A stretch of DNA of 64,000 bases from Sinorhizobium fredii NGR234 (GCF_000018545.1 NC_012587.1:1240001-1304000), one strand, 5' to 3'; positions 50,006 to 59,509 are shown, counted from the first letter of the stretch. The notes: generated by a model not told the origin, from the letters alone. Program-made: numbers and translations.

Positions 50006-50614
50006 TCAGCCACCTTTGCCACCATCGAGAATGCGTAGATGGAACAGCTTGCGATTGTTGCGACCGCCCGACCCTGCAACGCTGGCGGCATTCCCATAGG
50101 GCCGCTCGATCGGCAAGTTACGGGCAATATCGGGAACGCTGAGCCCGGTTGCGACCATATGAGTGAGCGGCGTCATGTGCAGCCATGCCGGGCGGGCCAG
50201 GGCGGAGAGGGCGCCGAGCACCCGGTCGTTCGTGCCGTCGGACGATGCGAGCGGTGCAAGCAGCAGTTCGAGGTCGAGCTCGTCACCGGCCTCCGTGGCG
50301 CCGCGGCCATAGAGCAGCATGGGCGTGCATTGCCTCATCACCTGGTCTGCAGTCCGGGTGATCCCGTCCCCTTCCGAGCCTGACCAGAGGGCGGAGAAGT
50401 GCTGCTCGCGCAATTCACGGCCGAACAGGGCACAGAGTCGCGTGCCTGCAAGGCGGAAGCAAATGTCGCCGCTTGCCCTCCTTTGAAGAATGAACAAATC
50501 CGGCAGCAGCGCACGGATATGCGCCGGGTCGATTTCATCCCGGCGGGGAAGGTCGCGTTCGCCTCGAACTGCGTTCCAGTATTGGAACAGTTCCATTGTC
50601 GTTCTGCTGTGCAT
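50006..50614 (-). CDS. PAS-domain protein (PAS_5 family)
   Basis: This 202-residue protein has a single PAS-like domain (about residues 1-150) with MELFQYWNAVRGERDLPRRDEIDPAHIRALLPDLF-type motif order, matching the PF07310-like family found in alphaproteobacteria. There is no output domain. It lies beside the PilZ gene in the same orientation, with 92 nt between them. The function is unknown, possibly a sensor or adaptor. Confidence 0.8.
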   Translation of the reverse strand: MHSRTTMELFQYWNAVRGERDLPRRDEIDPAHIRALLPDLFILQRRASGDICFRLAGTRLCALFGRELREQHFSALWSGSEGDGITRTADQVMRQCTPMLLYGRGATEAGDELDLELLLAPLASSDGTNDRVLGALSALARPAWLHMTPLTHMVATGLSVPDIARNLPIERPYGNAASVAGSGGRNNRKLFHLRILDGGKGG

Positions 50615-50839
50615 CAGGGCGATTCACTTCGCTGTTAAGTGGCCGGCTGTGCCGGAGTGATACAGGCGGCGCTTTTCGCTCGATCCTGGAAAAGACGGAG
50701 CGAATTCCGTGCCACGCCGAAATTAAGGTTAATGATCGGTTTCGCTTGCTCGCGAGGCTGCCGGCTGGCATTCCGTCGCTATCACTTCACGAAGGGTTGC
50801 CTTCGGCACATCGACTGGAGCACCGGATTTGGGCTCGAC

Positions 50840-50872
50840 GGCCGTTCAGTTTTTGCTGGACGGCCTTTTTTT
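50840..50872 (+). terminator. Orphan strong terminator upstream of the rhomboid gene
   Basis: GGCCGTTCAG (50840-50849) pairs with CTGGACGGCC (50856-50865, one G-U pair) and TTTTTTT follows at 50866-50872. No protein gene ends before it on the plus strand: the PAS gene is on the minus strand and starts at 50614. The 225 nt before it could be a small RNA gene. Confidence 0.8.
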
Positions 50873-50960
50873 GTTTGCTTATCCCTTTGCGCGGCGTCGC
50901 CTGCATCGGTCGAGGCGGCAGAGACACGACCGCCAACGGCGCGTGAGCAGGAAGAGAGTG

Positions 50961-51686
50961 ATGGAACAGGATCAGCCGGTCACGCCGGTCGATGGCGAAA
51001 GCACGGTCACCCGCAGCCGGGAACCCGCCTTCAATCTTCCGCAAGGCCTGACCTTCGTCCTGCTGTTCCTGATCGCGATCCACGCGATCAGGACCTACCT
51101 ACTGCCGGAGACCCTGGATCAGGAAGTGATCCTCAACTTTGCTTTCCTGCCGGCGCGCTACACGATCCCGCTTGGCGAGCAGGGTCTCGTCTGGCTCTGG
51201 ACTCCCGTGACCTATTCCTTCCTGCACGGCAGTTGGGAGCATCTGATCTTCAACATCTTCTGGATGGTCGCGTTTGGAGCACCGGTCGTGCGGCGGATCG
51301 GCGTTGCGCGGCTCGCCGTCTTCTGGTGTCTATCGGCGGCAGCGGCGGTCGCATTGCATGTCGTTTTCCACTGGGGGGAGATGGCGGTGGTCGTCGGCGC
51401 CTCCGGTGTCGTCTCCGGCTTCATGGGTGCCGCGGCGCGCTTCGTCTTTTCGCCGAGCGGCCGCATCAGCCGTCAGTTCGCCCATCTCAACCGGCGGCTC
51501 TCGCTTGCGGAGACGCTGACAAACCGCTCCGTGCTGGTCTTCACGGGGATTTGGTTCCTGACCAATTTCCTCATCGGACTCGGCCTCTTCTCGATGGGTG
51601 GTGCCGGTAGTGTCGCCTGGGAGGCGCATATCGGCGGTTTCCTCTTCGGTTTCCTCCTGTTCGGGTGGTTCGATCCGCGCGACTGA
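50961..51686 (+). CDS. Rhomboid-family intramembrane serine protease
   Basis: The start MEQDQPVTPVDGEST gives 241 residues and follows GGAAGAG; an upstream open frame runs through the terminator. Six or so membrane helices follow. The catalytic dyad is Ser148 in GASGVVSG and His223 in EAHIGGFLFG, with HGSWEHLIFNIFW in the L1/TM2 region. It would cleave transmembrane segments of unknown substrates. Confidence 0.92.
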   Translation: MEQDQPVTPVDGESTVTRSREPAFNLPQGLTFVLLFLIAIHAIRTYLLPETLDQEVILNFAFLPARYTIPLGEQGLVWLWTPVTYSFLHGSWEHLIFNIFWMVAFGAPVVRRIGVARLAVFWCLSAAAAVALHVVFHWGEMAVVVGASGVVSGFMGAAARFVFSPSGRISRQFAHLNRRLSLAETLTNRSVLVFTGIWFLTNFLIGLGLFSMGGAGSVAWEAHIGGFLFGFLLFGWFDPRD

Positions 51687-51715
51687 GGCGGATCGCCCCG
51701 ACCTTCCGCCCACCG

Positions 51716-51819
51716 CTACAGCGCCGCGCGCCTTATTAGGCGCGCAAAGGTCGCTGTAGCACTTTGAATTGCTCCATGTCTTTGTCCTTAACTCAAGGTC
51801 GATTTAAGGAGACATGCAG
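51716..51819. repeat. RIME1-like palindromic repeat, copy C
   Basis: The first palindrome (CTACAGCG and GCGCGCCT arms) and the second (ending ACATGCAG) have the same order and spacing as copy A, with high identity in the CACTTTGAATTGCT centre. It lies just after the rhomboid gene. The next 323 nt up to the CBS gene show no gene. Confidence 0.75.
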
Positions 51820-52142
51820 TAGGCGAGGATGGATTGTTTCAACAAGAGAACCATTGTGATGGTCGTATCTCTCGAAGAGACGGAAGGCGCCGCGCCAAGG
51901 CTTGATTTCATTGGAGTACTGACGCACCATTCCCCACGGTCGCCGTACGTCTGACGTGCAGCGGCCGCTGAAAGGCCGGGTATCGATGCGGTTTCGTGTG
52001 GAGAGGCATGAGCGCATATCGGGTGCAGGTTCCGGCGGCCGACCATGTGCACGCGACCCAACGGCTGGACGCGGGCGCAGCAACGGTACGGCCAGAACCT
52101 CTTCCCGCGAGCCCCGGAATTGTCGAAACGGGAGATGTGCGT

Positions 52143-52571
52143 ATGTCAGTGAAAGCGATCCTCAATGAAAAAGGCTACAACGTTGTAACTGTCACCCCGC
52201 AAGTGACGGTGCAGCAGGTGGCGACCTTTTTACATGACAATCATATTGGTGCCGTCGTTGTCCTCGATACGGATGATACCATCGTCGGAATCATGACGGA
52301 GCGAGATGTCGTCGCCGCGATCGCCAAACATGGCGCTGCCTGTCTCGACAAGCCTGTATCGTCCGTGATGTGGCAGAACGTCTATTGCTGCCGCGAGGAA
52401 ATGTCCGTTCAAACCCTGATGGAGATGATGAGCAAGTTGCGCGCGCGCCACCTGCCCGTCGAGCGGGAGGGGCGCCTCGCCGGCATTGTATCGATCGGCG
52501 ACGTGGTCAAATACCACATTCGCGCGATCGAACGGGAGACCGAGGAAATCAAGGCCTATATTGCCGGGTGA
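52143..52571 (+). CDS. CBS-domain pair protein
   Basis: This 142-residue protein starts MSVKAILNEKGYNVVTV, with GGAG 8 nt upstream, and consists of two CBS domains (about 8-60 and 75-130), with GIMTERDVVAAIA and GIVSIGDVVKYHI ends typical of each. It could bind AMP, ATP or NAD and act as an energy sensor. It has no attached enzyme. An open frame upstream adds about 49 residues without family support. Confidence 0.86.
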   Translation: MSVKAILNEKGYNVVTVTPQVTVQQVATFLHDNHIGAVVVLDTDDTIVGIMTERDVVAAIAKHGAACLDKPVSSVMWQNVYCCREEMSVQTLMEMMSKLRARHLPVEREGRLAGIVSIGDVVKYHIRAIERETEEIKAYIAG

Positions 52572-52679
52572 AAGGCGAGGGCGGTGCAACGCCGCCCTCT
52601 ATCGCACGAGCCGAGCCGCTCGAAATTCCGTCGCTGGGATCAAGCCAAACCGATACGCACTTTTGGGCGACATGCGCTA

Positions 52680-52727
52680 GATCACGATGATTTTAGGTCG
52701 GATCGACCTAAAATCATGAACGTGATC
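52680..52727. repeat. Large palindromic intergenic element
   Basis: ATGATTTTAGGTCG (52687-52700) pairs perfectly with CGACCTAAAATCAT (52704-52717) around GAT, and outer GATCAC/GTGATC arms add to it. It lies between the CBS and patatin genes, next to the TAGAGCGGGATG repeat. It could act as a terminator or processing site. Confidence 0.65.
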
Positions 52728-52740
52728 GCTTCTAATAGGT

Positions 52741-52792
52741 TAGAGCGGGATGCGGGCGGAAAACCGCACACACTTTTCCTCATCCCGCTCTA
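52741..52792. repeat. TAGAGCGGGATG inverted repeat overlapping the patatin stop codon
   Basis: TAGAGCGGGATG (52741-52752) and CATCCCGCTCTA (52781-52792) are perfect 12-bp inverted ends of a 52-nt unit. The right end contains the patatin stop codon (52790-52792), so the element supplies the gene's end. The ends resemble those at 37397-37437. Confidence 0.65.
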
Positions 52793-53752
52793 GCGGGTAA
52801 GCGCTTCCTGCATTCGCCTGATCTCGGCGAGCTTGCCCTTTGCCTCCAGATAGCCGCGCTCGATCGCTTCGCCGGCCCGGTGAAACTCGGATAGGCCGAT
52901 GTCGTTGAGCCTGGGATGTAGTGCGAGATCCGGCGGATCGCCAGCCAGACGAGCGCGCGAAATACGGTCCTGGATGATGTTGAAGGCCTGCACCATGACG
53001 CTCGTCATGCCGAGTCGGGCCGAATAGGCGCCGCCAGTCTTGACGGGAGCATCGGGGGCCTCCATGCCGGCATTGTGCTTGACGACCGCGGAGCGGCCAT
53101 AGAGGTCGTAGTTGAGGTTGACGGCAACGACGAGCTGCTGCTCGTGGGCTCGGCAAACAGAGACGGGGACGGGATTGACGAGCGCGCCGTCCATGAGCAT
53201 GCGTCCATTCGCCTGGATCGGCTCGAAAATGCCCGGCAGCGCGTATGAGGCACGAATGGAAGTGATCAGCGAGCCTTTTTCCAGCCAGACTTCGTGGCCG
53301 CTGTGAACTTCCGTGGCGACCGCGATGAAGGGGCGGTCGAGGTCCTCGATGTTGAAATTCTCCAGATGCTCCTGCATGCGCTTGGTGAGCCGCAGGCCGC
53401 CGAAAAGGCCGCCGCCGCCGATCGCGAAATCGAGCAGGCTGGCAATGCGGCGGACGGTGAGGGAACGGGCGAAGGCCTCCAACTCGTCGAGCTTGCCGGC
53501 GAGATAGCAGCCGCCGACGAGCGCACCGATCGATGTGCCCGCGATCATGCCGACCTCGATGCCCTCTTCATCGAGCGCTCTCAAAACGCCGATATGCGCC
53601 CAGCCGCGCGCCGCGCCGCCGCCGAGTGCTATGGCGATCTTCGGTTTCGCAGGGAGCGAGACTGGCTCTGGGGGAGTGGTTGTCAGCGATGTGCCATTGG
53701 GGCCGGACAGGTCGGCGATCTGGTTGTTGCGCGTAAACGTCCAGTTTAGCAT
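52790..53752 (-). CDS. Patatin-like phospholipase (RssA type)
   Basis: This 320-residue protein has the patatin catalytic dyad: Ser74 in GTSIG and Asp188 in MDGALVNP. The oxyanion-hole glycine motif GGGAARG is at about residues 44-50. The N-terminal 30 residues carry no signal. It would hydrolyse acyl chains of lipids; substrate is unknown. A palindromic element overlaps its stop codon. Confidence 0.9.
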   Translation of the reverse strand: MLNWTFTRNNQIADLSGPNGTSLTTTPPEPVSLPAKPKIAIALGGGAARGWAHIGVLRALDEEGIEVGMIAGTSIGALVGGCYLAGKLDELEAFARSLTVRRIASLLDFAIGGGGLFGGLRLTKRMQEHLENFNIEDLDRPFIAVATEVHSGHEVWLEKGSLITSIRASYALPGIFEPIQANGRMLMDGALVNPVPVSVCRAHEQQLVVAVNLNYDLYGRSAVVKHNAGMEAPDAPVKTGGAYSARLGMTSVMVQAFNIIQDRISRARLAGDPPDLALHPRLNDIGLSEFHRAGEAIERGYLEAKGKLAEIRRMQEALTR

Positions 53753-53779
53753 CCGGCACCTCCAACACCGCCGAACCGA

Positions 53780-53977
53780 TTACTCGCGCGTCTTGTAGGA
53801 GAACCTGTCAAGCCGGCGGTGGTGCCGGCCTTGTACATTCATAGCTGAAAGACTGGCACCAGGATTGAGATTAGCACCGAACCTGTCGCCAATGCGGCTG
53901 GCCCAGTAAACATTGGATACAATTTGCAACACATCTCGGCACGCTGCAGTTACCGCAGGAGCCGACTTCACAATCAA
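53780..53977 (-). CDS. Possible small protein of 65 residues
   Basis: A 65-codon frame with a TTG (53977) or GTG start contains QIVSNVYWASRIGDRFGANL, a balanced composition that does not look like shadow coding. It has no good ribosome-binding site and codon use is mixed. It lies in the 300-nt gap between the patatin and hisI genes. It may be a real small protein or chance. Confidence 0.3.
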   Translation of the reverse strand: MIVKSAPAVTAACRDVLQIVSNVYWASRIGDRFGANLNPGASLSAMNVQGRHHRRLDRFSYKTRE

Positions 53978-54052
53978 TGATTAAGCGCCCGTTTAGTTTC
54001 TAAAGAATGAATATAACACGGGGATGCCCCATGAAAATCCAGTCGGTTTGGG

Positions 54053-54511
54053 CTAGCCTTTTTTTTCAGCGTAGATCTGTGCCGGATCGAAATGCCTGTG
54101 CTCGTCCGTGATTGTCACTCGCGCCTTACCGTTCTCGACCCCAACGGTCCGGTAGAAGCAGGAACGGCGTCCCGTGTGGCAGGTGGCGTCATGGCCGGCC
54201 ACGGTAACCTTCAGCCAGATGGCGTCCTGGTCGCAATCGGTCCTGATTTCCTGGACGGCCTGCGTGTTGCCGGAGCTTTCGCCCTTCTTCCACAGGCTGT
54301 TGCGCGAGCGGCTGTAATAGTGTGCGATGCCGGTCTCGATCGTCAGTGCCAATGCCTCGGCATTCATATGCGCGACCATCAGCAATTCGCCATCGCGGGC
54401 GTCTGTCACGACGGCCGTGACCAATCCCTTCTCGTCGAAGCGGGGGGTAAAGGCCGGGCCCGTTTCCAGTTCGGCCTTGTCTTTTGAGGGGGCGGGAAAA
54501 GTCAGCGTCAT
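54053..54511 (-). CDS. hisI: Phosphoribosyl-AMP cyclohydrolase
   Basis: This 152-residue enzyme opens the purine ring of phosphoribosyl-AMP in histidine synthesis. The start [18 protein letters not shown] has an upstream GGAG; an extension of 11 residues to 54544 would enter the repeat. Zinc and magnesium residues lie in [12 protein letters not shown] and [15 protein letters not shown] (three Cys). It is monofunctional, without the HisE part. A RIME1-like repeat lies directly upstream. Confidence 0.95.
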   Translation of the reverse strand: MTLTFPAPSKDKAELETGPAFTPRFDEKGLVTAVVTDARDGELLMVAHMNAEALALTIETGIAHYYSRSRNSLWKKGESSGNTQAVQEIRTDCDQDAIWLKVTVAGHDATCHTGRRSCFYRTVGVENGKARVTITDEHRHFDPAQIYAEKKG

Positions 54512-54524
54512 CGCGAAAGCTCCG

Positions 54525-54632
54525 CTACAGCGCCGTGCGCCCACTCAGGCGCACGCTATAGGACTTTGGCTGTAATACTTTGAGTGCCGCATATTCTTAT
54601 CCCCAATCTGTCACGATTTGAGGAACATGCAG
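54525..54632. repeat. RIME1-like palindromic repeat, copy D (divergent)
   Basis: It starts with CTACAGCGCCGTGCGCC and ends with GAACATGCAG, in the same order as copies A and C but with more substitutions (for example, an insertion in the central spacer). It fills the space between folE and hisI and ends 14 nt before the hisI start, so it lies within the hisI leader RNA if the genes are cotranscribed. Confidence 0.65.
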
Positions 54633-54641
54633 CGGCGGTGC

Positions 54642-55259
54642 TTACTTGAAGCCCCTCAACAGGGTCATGAAACGGGCCTGCTCGGCCGGCTCGGTCTTGA
54701 ACGCACCGGTAAAGGTGGTCGTCAGCGTAGTCGAGCCGTGCTTCTTGATGCCGCGCATCGCCATGCACAGGTGCTCGGCCTCGATCATCACGGCGACGCC
54801 GCGCGGAGCAAGCGTCTCGTCGATGGCCCTGGCGATCTGTGCCGTCATTGCTTCCTGCGTCTGCAGGCGGCGCGCGTAAATGTCGACGACGCGGGCGATC
54901 TTGGAGAGGCCCAGGACGCGGCCGTTCGGCAGATAGGCGACATGTGCCTTGCCGATGATCGGCACCATGTGGTGTTCGCAATGCGAATAGAACGGAACGT
55001 CCTTCTCGAGCACGATGTCGTCGTAGCCGGAGACTTCCTCGAAGGTCCGGCCGAGCACGTCCTCGGCGACGAGATCGTAGCCGCCGAAAATTTCGCGATA
55101 GGATTTGATGACACGCGCCGGCGTGTCCTTGAGACCCTCTCGGGTGGGGTCTTCGCCTGCCCAGCGCAGCAGCACGCGAACAGCTTCCTCGGCTTCTTTC
55201 TGCGTCGGCCGACCGCTGGTGTCGTCGAGCAGAGGGAAATTCTTTACTATGGCGTCCAT
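54642..55259 (-). CDS. folE: GTP cyclohydrolase I
   Basis: This 205-residue enzyme makes dihydroneopterin triphosphate for folate. The start [14 protein letters not shown] follows AGAGG by 5 nt. Zinc-binding residues are in [12 protein letters not shown] and the EHLCMAMRG region. It lies upstream of hisI on the same strand, with the RIME-like repeat between them. Confidence 0.96.
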   Translation of the reverse strand: MDAIVKNFPLLDDTSGRPTQKEAEEAVRVLLRWAGEDPTREGLKDTPARVIKSYREIFGGYDLVAEDVLGRTFEEVSGYDDIVLEKDVPFYSHCEHHMVPIIGKAHVAYLPNGRVLGLSKIARVVDIYARRLQTQEAMTAQIARAIDETLAPRGVAVMIEAEHLCMAMRGIKKHGSTTLTTTFTGAFKTEPAEQARFMTLLRGFK

Positions 55260-55601
55260 ATGGCCTCTTTTGAGCAACGCGGGATTGCTGACGTTTTATC
55301 TTTCGGACAACTCGCCATTGGCCATTCGCCTATCCCTGCAGGCTTGGGTTCCGTTGGCGGGCTCCGGGGCTTTCGGGCCCTGGCTTAGCAGTGCACTGGA
55401 CCGTCCGGCACGGTTTCCCAAACAACAGGCGACACTTATCCTCTTGCGGAACTGTCGCCCCAACACGACATAGCATATAGTATGGTGCCACATGGATGAA
55501 AGAGGCCCAACGGAGTGCGCCGTGCTTTTTTCCCCTCTACCGGAGAAAATCATGCGCCGATCACTCAGAACCGCGAAAAATCAGCCGGATCGCGTCAAAT
55601 G

Positions 55602-56045
55602 ATGGATGACATTTATAACAGCAGGATTCTCGAGTTCGCCGGCAACATTCCCCGCATCGGCATGCTCCCCGATGCCGACGCTGAAGCCGCGGCGCATTCG
55701 AAGCTCTGCGGCTCGAAAGTGCGGATCTGGTTGAAGATGGATGGGGACGTCGTGACCGACTTTGCCCATGACGTGAAGGCCTGCGCACTTGGCCAGGCCT
55801 CGTCCTCGATCATGGCCCGCCACGTCGTCGGCGCGCATGCGGCGGAAATCCGCAAGGCACGCGAGGATATGCTGGCCATGCTGAAGGCGGACGGCGAGGG
55901 GCCCATCGGCCGCTTCGAGGACATGCGCTTCCTGATGCCTGTTCGGGACTACAAGGCGCGCCATGCTTCGACGATGCTGACCTTCGACGCTGTCGTCGAT
56001 GCGATCGGCCAGATCGAAGCAAAGCGCCTCGCGCCTGCAGTGTGA
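55602..56045 (+). CDS. IscU/SufU-like iron-sulfur cluster scaffold protein
   Basis: This 147-residue protein starts MDDIYNSRILEFAG (an ATG one codon earlier is equally possible). Cys36 in SKLCGSKV and Cys61 in ACALGQASSS match the first two ligands of the IscU/SufU fold. The third ligand position (about residue 122) is Ala in ARHASTMLTFD instead of Cys. It may assemble clusters with help from another partner or have a different role. It is followed 3 nt later by yidD. Confidence 0.87.
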   Translation: MDDIYNSRILEFAGNIPRIGMLPDADAEAAAHSKLCGSKVRIWLKMDGDVVTDFAHDVKACALGQASSSIMARHVVGAHAAEIRKAREDMLAMLKADGEGPIGRFEDMRFLMPVRDYKARHASTMLTFDAVVDAIGQIEAKRLAPAV

Positions 56046-56048
56046 ACG

Positions 56049-56426
56049 ATGTGCGGAAAGCCGCAATCCGACCAGGTTCCCGGAGGCAGCCAGAGCGTCA
56101 TCGCCGGCAGTGGCCGCAATTGGTCCGGGCCGTTCCGCAAGACGCCCGGCCGGCTCTTCGGCATGGGGGCCATCCGCGCCTACCAACTGACGCTGTCGAG
56201 TTTCATCGGCAATTCCTGCCGGCATCTTCCGACCTGTTCGGAATATGGCTATGAGGCGATAGGCCGGCACGGTCTCTGGACCGGGGGATGGCTGACGCTG
56301 TTCCGCGTCGTGCGCTGTGGTCCCGGCGGGAGTCATGGATTCGATCCGGTGCCGGATAGGCTTGCGCTGCGGCAGCGATGGTATGCACCATGGCGGCTTT
56401 GGCGGCGTTCGTCAGAGGACGCGTGA
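56049..56426 (+). CDS. yidD: Membrane protein insertion efficiency factor YidD
   Basis: This 125-residue protein has the YidD core SCRHLPTCSEYGYEAI and RCGPGGSHGFDPVP. Its N-terminal 40 residues are a longer extension than in Escherichia coli. It assists YidC-dependent insertion of membrane proteins. It lies 3 nt after the scaffold gene, so they probably share a transcript. Confidence 0.92.
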   Translation: MCGKPQSDQVPGGSQSVIAGSGRNWSGPFRKTPGRLFGMGAIRAYQLTLSSFIGNSCRHLPTCSEYGYEAIGRHGLWTGGWLTLFRVVRCGPGGSHGFDPVPDRLALRQRWYAPWRLWRRSSEDA

Positions 56427-56431
56427 GCATC

Positions 56432-56851
56432 ATGACGATCCCCATGGAATATCGGCAGGCGTCCGTCGATTTTGACCGCTTCATCCTCGATGCGCGCGAC
56501 ACGGCCGGCCTGCAGACGACCAATCAGGCCTATACGATGGTGCAGGCGGTGCTGCAGACCTTTCGACGCCGGCTCGAGATTTCCGAAGCGCTGATTTTCG
56601 CCAACGCACTGCCGCCGGTGCTGCGGGCGATCTTCGTCGCCGATTGGGATCTTGAGGAGCCGACGGTGCCTTTTTCCGGCCGTGTCGCGATGACGCGCGA
56701 GGTCCAGGCGTTTCGCGTCAACCACAATGTGTCGCCGGATTCGGCCATCGCGGACGTCGCGGCGGCCCTCCGGCGAAACATTGACGAAGCGAAGTTGGAC
56801 CGCGTACTTGTGCAACTTCCGCAGGGCGCCGTGGATTTCTGGCGGGCGTGA
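56432..56851 (+). CDS. DUF2267 protein
   Basis: This 139-residue protein starts MTIPMEYRQASVDFDRFILDARDTAG (GAGGAC about 14 nt upstream; MEYR 12 nt later is another option). It matches DUF2267, a helical repeat family often linked to stress responses. The function is unknown. It follows yidD after 5 nt. Confidence 0.8.
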   Translation: MTIPMEYRQASVDFDRFILDARDTAGLQTTNQAYTMVQAVLQTFRRRLEISEALIFANALPPVLRAIFVADWDLEEPTVPFSGRVAMTREVQAFRVNHNVSPDSAIADVAAALRRNIDEAKLDRVLVQLPQGAVDFWRA

Positions 56852-56864
56852 TTTCGAGGCGCGA

Positions 56865-57404
56865 ATGACAAGCTACGTGGCGCTGCTCTATAGCATCATA
56901 CTGGGCGAGGGGCGGCGCGTCGTGATGGCGGATCTTCGCCAGATGGCGGAGCGGCTCGGCTATCGCTCTCCACGCACGCTTGTCGCCACCGGCAATCTCA
57001 TCTTCGAGGCACGTGAACAGCCGCTCGCAGATGTCGAATCGGCCCTTGAGAGGGCATTCCTGGAGACATTCGGCCGGCATGTGGACATCATCGTGCGGAG
57101 GGCCGATGACTGGCTGAAGCTCGCCGCCGACAATCCATTCGTCGCTGCAAGCGAGGAGGATCCGGCTCGCGTCCACATTCGCGTGATGCGTTCGCCGCTT
57201 CGGCCGGATGTGGCCGATGGACTCCGCAGCTATTGCACGAGAGGCGAACGCCTCGAGATCGTCGGCGGTGATCTCTGGGTCGATTTCGGCGGCAAGGCGA
57301 GCGAGTCGAAACTGCTCGGCGCCGCAACCCCGAAACGGCTGGGCATCGGGACGTGGCGCAACTGGAACACGGTCAGGGGTTTGCGCGCCATGCTTGACAG
57401 TTGA
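56865..57404 (+). CDS. DUF1697 protein
   Basis: This 179-residue protein starts MTSYVALLYSIILGEGRRVVM and contains the SPRTLVATGNLIFEA and RRLGIGTWRNWNTVRGL-like C terminus of DUF1697. The function is unknown. A longer upstream frame is inside the DUF2267 gene. It lies 13 nt after DUF2267 and 119 nt before thrS. Confidence 0.85.
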   Translation: MTSYVALLYSIILGEGRRVVMADLRQMAERLGYRSPRTLVATGNLIFEAREQPLADVESALERAFLETFGRHVDIIVRRADDWLKLAADNPFVAASEEDPARVHIRVMRSPLRPDVADGLRSYCTRGERLEIVGGDLWVDFGGKASESKLLGAATPKRLGIGTWRNWNTVRGLRAMLDS

Positions 57405-57523
57405 GAGGCTGCCGCGCCTTTACTCGCCAGTCAAAAACCTTTATCAGGCCCGCGTCAATTCACCGGCCCGTCCGGAAAACCATACCACCCGCATTCGTTG
57501 GCGGGACTGGATAGGAGATCATG

Positions 57524-59509
57524 ATGTCGCATTCCGTTTCCCTTACATTCCCCGATGGCTCCGTCCGCGAGTTCGCCGCCGGCACGACCGGCCGCGATGT
57601 GGCCGAGTCGATCTCGAAGTCGCTGGCCAAGAAGGCTGTCGCGATCGCACTCGACGGCGAGCTTCGTGACCTTTCCGATCCGATAGCTGACGGCAAGATC
57701 GAGATCGTCACGCGTGAAGACAAGCGCGCGCTGGAGCTCATCCGCCACGATGCGGCCCACGTGATGGCCGAAGCCGTGCAGGAATTGTGGCCGGGAACGC
57801 AGGTGACCATCGGTCCCGTCATCGACAACGGTTTCTACTACGACTTCGCCAAGAACGAGCCCTTCACGCCCGACGACCTGCCGGTCATCGAGAAGAAGAT
57901 GAAGGAGATCATCGCGCGCAACAACCCTTTCTCCAAGGAGGTTTGGTCGCGCGACAAGGCGAAGGAGGTCTTTGCTGCGAAGGGTGAGAGCTACAAGGTC
58001 GAGCTCGTCGACGCGATTCCCGAAGGGCAGGACCTGAAGATCTACTACCAGGGCGACTGGTTCGACCTCTGCCGCGGCCCGCATATGGCGTCCACCGGCC
58101 AGATCGGTACGGCCTTCAAGCTGATGAAGGTGGCCGGCGCCTATTGGCGCGGCGACAGCAACAATCCGATGCTGACCCGCATCTACGGTACTGCGTGGCA
58201 TACGCAGGAAGAGCTCGACCAATATCTGCACGTGCTCGCCGAAGCCGAGAAGCGCGACCATCGCCGTCTTGGGCGCGAGATGGATCTCTTCCATTTCCAG
58301 GAGGAAGGTCCTGGCGTCGTCTTCTGGCACGGCAAGGGCTGGCGCGTGTTCCAGAGCCTCGTCGCCTATATGCGCCGCAGGCTTGAAGTCGACTACCAGG
58401 AGGTCAACGCGCCCCAGGTCCTCGACAAGTCGCTCTGGGAAACCTCCGGTCACTGGGGCTGGTATCGCGACAACATGTTCAAGGTGACGGTTGCCGGCGA
58501 CGAAACGGATGACGATCGGGTCTTCGCGCTCAAGCCGATGAACTGCCCAGGGCACATCCAGATCTTCAAGCACGGTCTGAAGTCTTACCGCGAACTGCCT
58601 GTGCGGATGGCCGAATTCGGAGCGGTGCATCGTTACGAACCGTCCGGCGCGCTGCACGGCCTGATGCGCGTGCGGGGCTTCACGCAGGATGACGCGCACA
58701 TCTTCTGCACCGACGAGCAGATGGCGGCCGAATGCCTGAAGATCAACGATCTGATCCTCTCCGTCTATGAGGACTTCGGCTTCAAGGAGATCGTCGTCAA
58801 GCTTTCGACGCGGCCCGACAAGCGCGTCGGCTCCGACGCGCTCTGGGATCGCGCCGAAGCGGTGATGACGGACGTGTTGAACACCATCGAGGCCCAATCC
58901 GAAGGCCGCATCAAGACTGGCATCCTGCCGGGCGAGGGCGCCTTCTACGGGCCCAAGTTCGAATACACGCTGAAGGATGCGATCGGCCGCGAATGGCAGT
59001 GCGGAACGACCCAGGTCGATTTCAATCTGCCGGAACGGTTCGGGGCCTTCTACATCGACAAGGATTCGGAGAAGCGCCAGCCGGTTATGATCCACCGCGC
59101 CATTTGTGGTTCGATGGAGCGGTTCCTCGGTATCCTGCTCGAAAACTACGCCGGCCATATGCCGCTCTGGATCTCGCCGCTGCAGGTGGTGGTCGCAACG
59201 ATCACTTCGGACGCGGACGATTACGGCCGCGAGGTCGCGGCGCGGCTGCGCGAGGCCGGGCTTACCGTCGAGACCGACTTCCGCAACGAGAAGATCAACT
59301 ACAAGATCCGCGAGCATTCGGTAACGAAGGTCCCGGTAATCGTCGTCTGCGGCAAGCGCGAGGCGGAAGAGCGCTCGGTCAACATCCGGCGCCTCGGCTC
59401 CCAGGCGCAGACGGCGATGTCGCTCGAGGAGGCGGTCGCCGCCCTTTCGAGCGAAGCGATGGCACCTGACCTCAAGCGCAAGATGGAACGCAGCGCGCGG
59501 GCGGCCTGA
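57524..59509 (+). CDS. thrS: Threonyl-tRNA synthetase
   Basis: This enzyme of about 661 residues starts [17 protein letters not shown] (an ATG at 57521 gives one extra residue; AGGAG at 57513-57517 fits 57524 better). It contains the TGS domain (1-65), the editing domain, the class II catalytic domain with motif 2 [21 protein letters not shown] and zinc ligands, and the anticodon-binding domain. CTTGAC at 57394-57399 is a possible -35. A 7-bp GCGCACG/CGTGCGC hairpin lies after the stop (59537-59560) without a U tract. Confidence 0.97.
   Translation: MSHSVSLTFPDGSVREFAAGTTGRDVAESISKSLAKKAVAIALDGELRDLSDPIADGKIEIVTREDKRALELIRHDAAHVMAEAVQELWPGTQVTIGPVIDNGFYYDFAKNEPFTPDDLPVIEKKMKEIIARNNPFSKEVWSRDKAKEVFAAKGESYKVELVDAIPEGQDLKIYYQGDWFDLCRGPHMASTGQIGTAFKLMKVAGAYWRGDSNNPMLTRIYGTAWHTQEELDQYLHVLAEAEKRDHRRLGREMDLFHFQEEGPGVVFWHGKGWRVFQSLVAYMRRRLEVDYQEVNAPQVLDKSLWETSGHWGWYRDNMFKVTVAGDETDDDRVFALKPMNCPGHIQIFKHGLKSYRELPVRMAEFGAVHRYEPSGALHGLMRVRGFTQDDAHIFCTDEQMAAECLKINDLILSVYEDFGFKEIVVKLSTRPDKRVGSDALWDRAEAVMTDVLNTIEAQSEGRIKTGILPGEGAFYGPKFEYTLKDAIGREWQCGTTQVDFNLPERFGAFYIDKDSEKRQPVMIHRAICGSMERFLGILLENYAGHMPLWISPLQVVVATITSDADDYGREVAARLREAGLTVETDFRNEKINYKIREHSVTKVPVIVVCGKREAEERSVNIRRLGSQAQTAMSLEEAVAALSSEAMAPDLKRKMERSARAA

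Noticed and set aside
51820..52142. Small frames in the gap between RIME copy C and the CBS gene
   Set aside because: Inconsistent composition, no ribosome-binding sites, and no sequence resemblance to known proteins.
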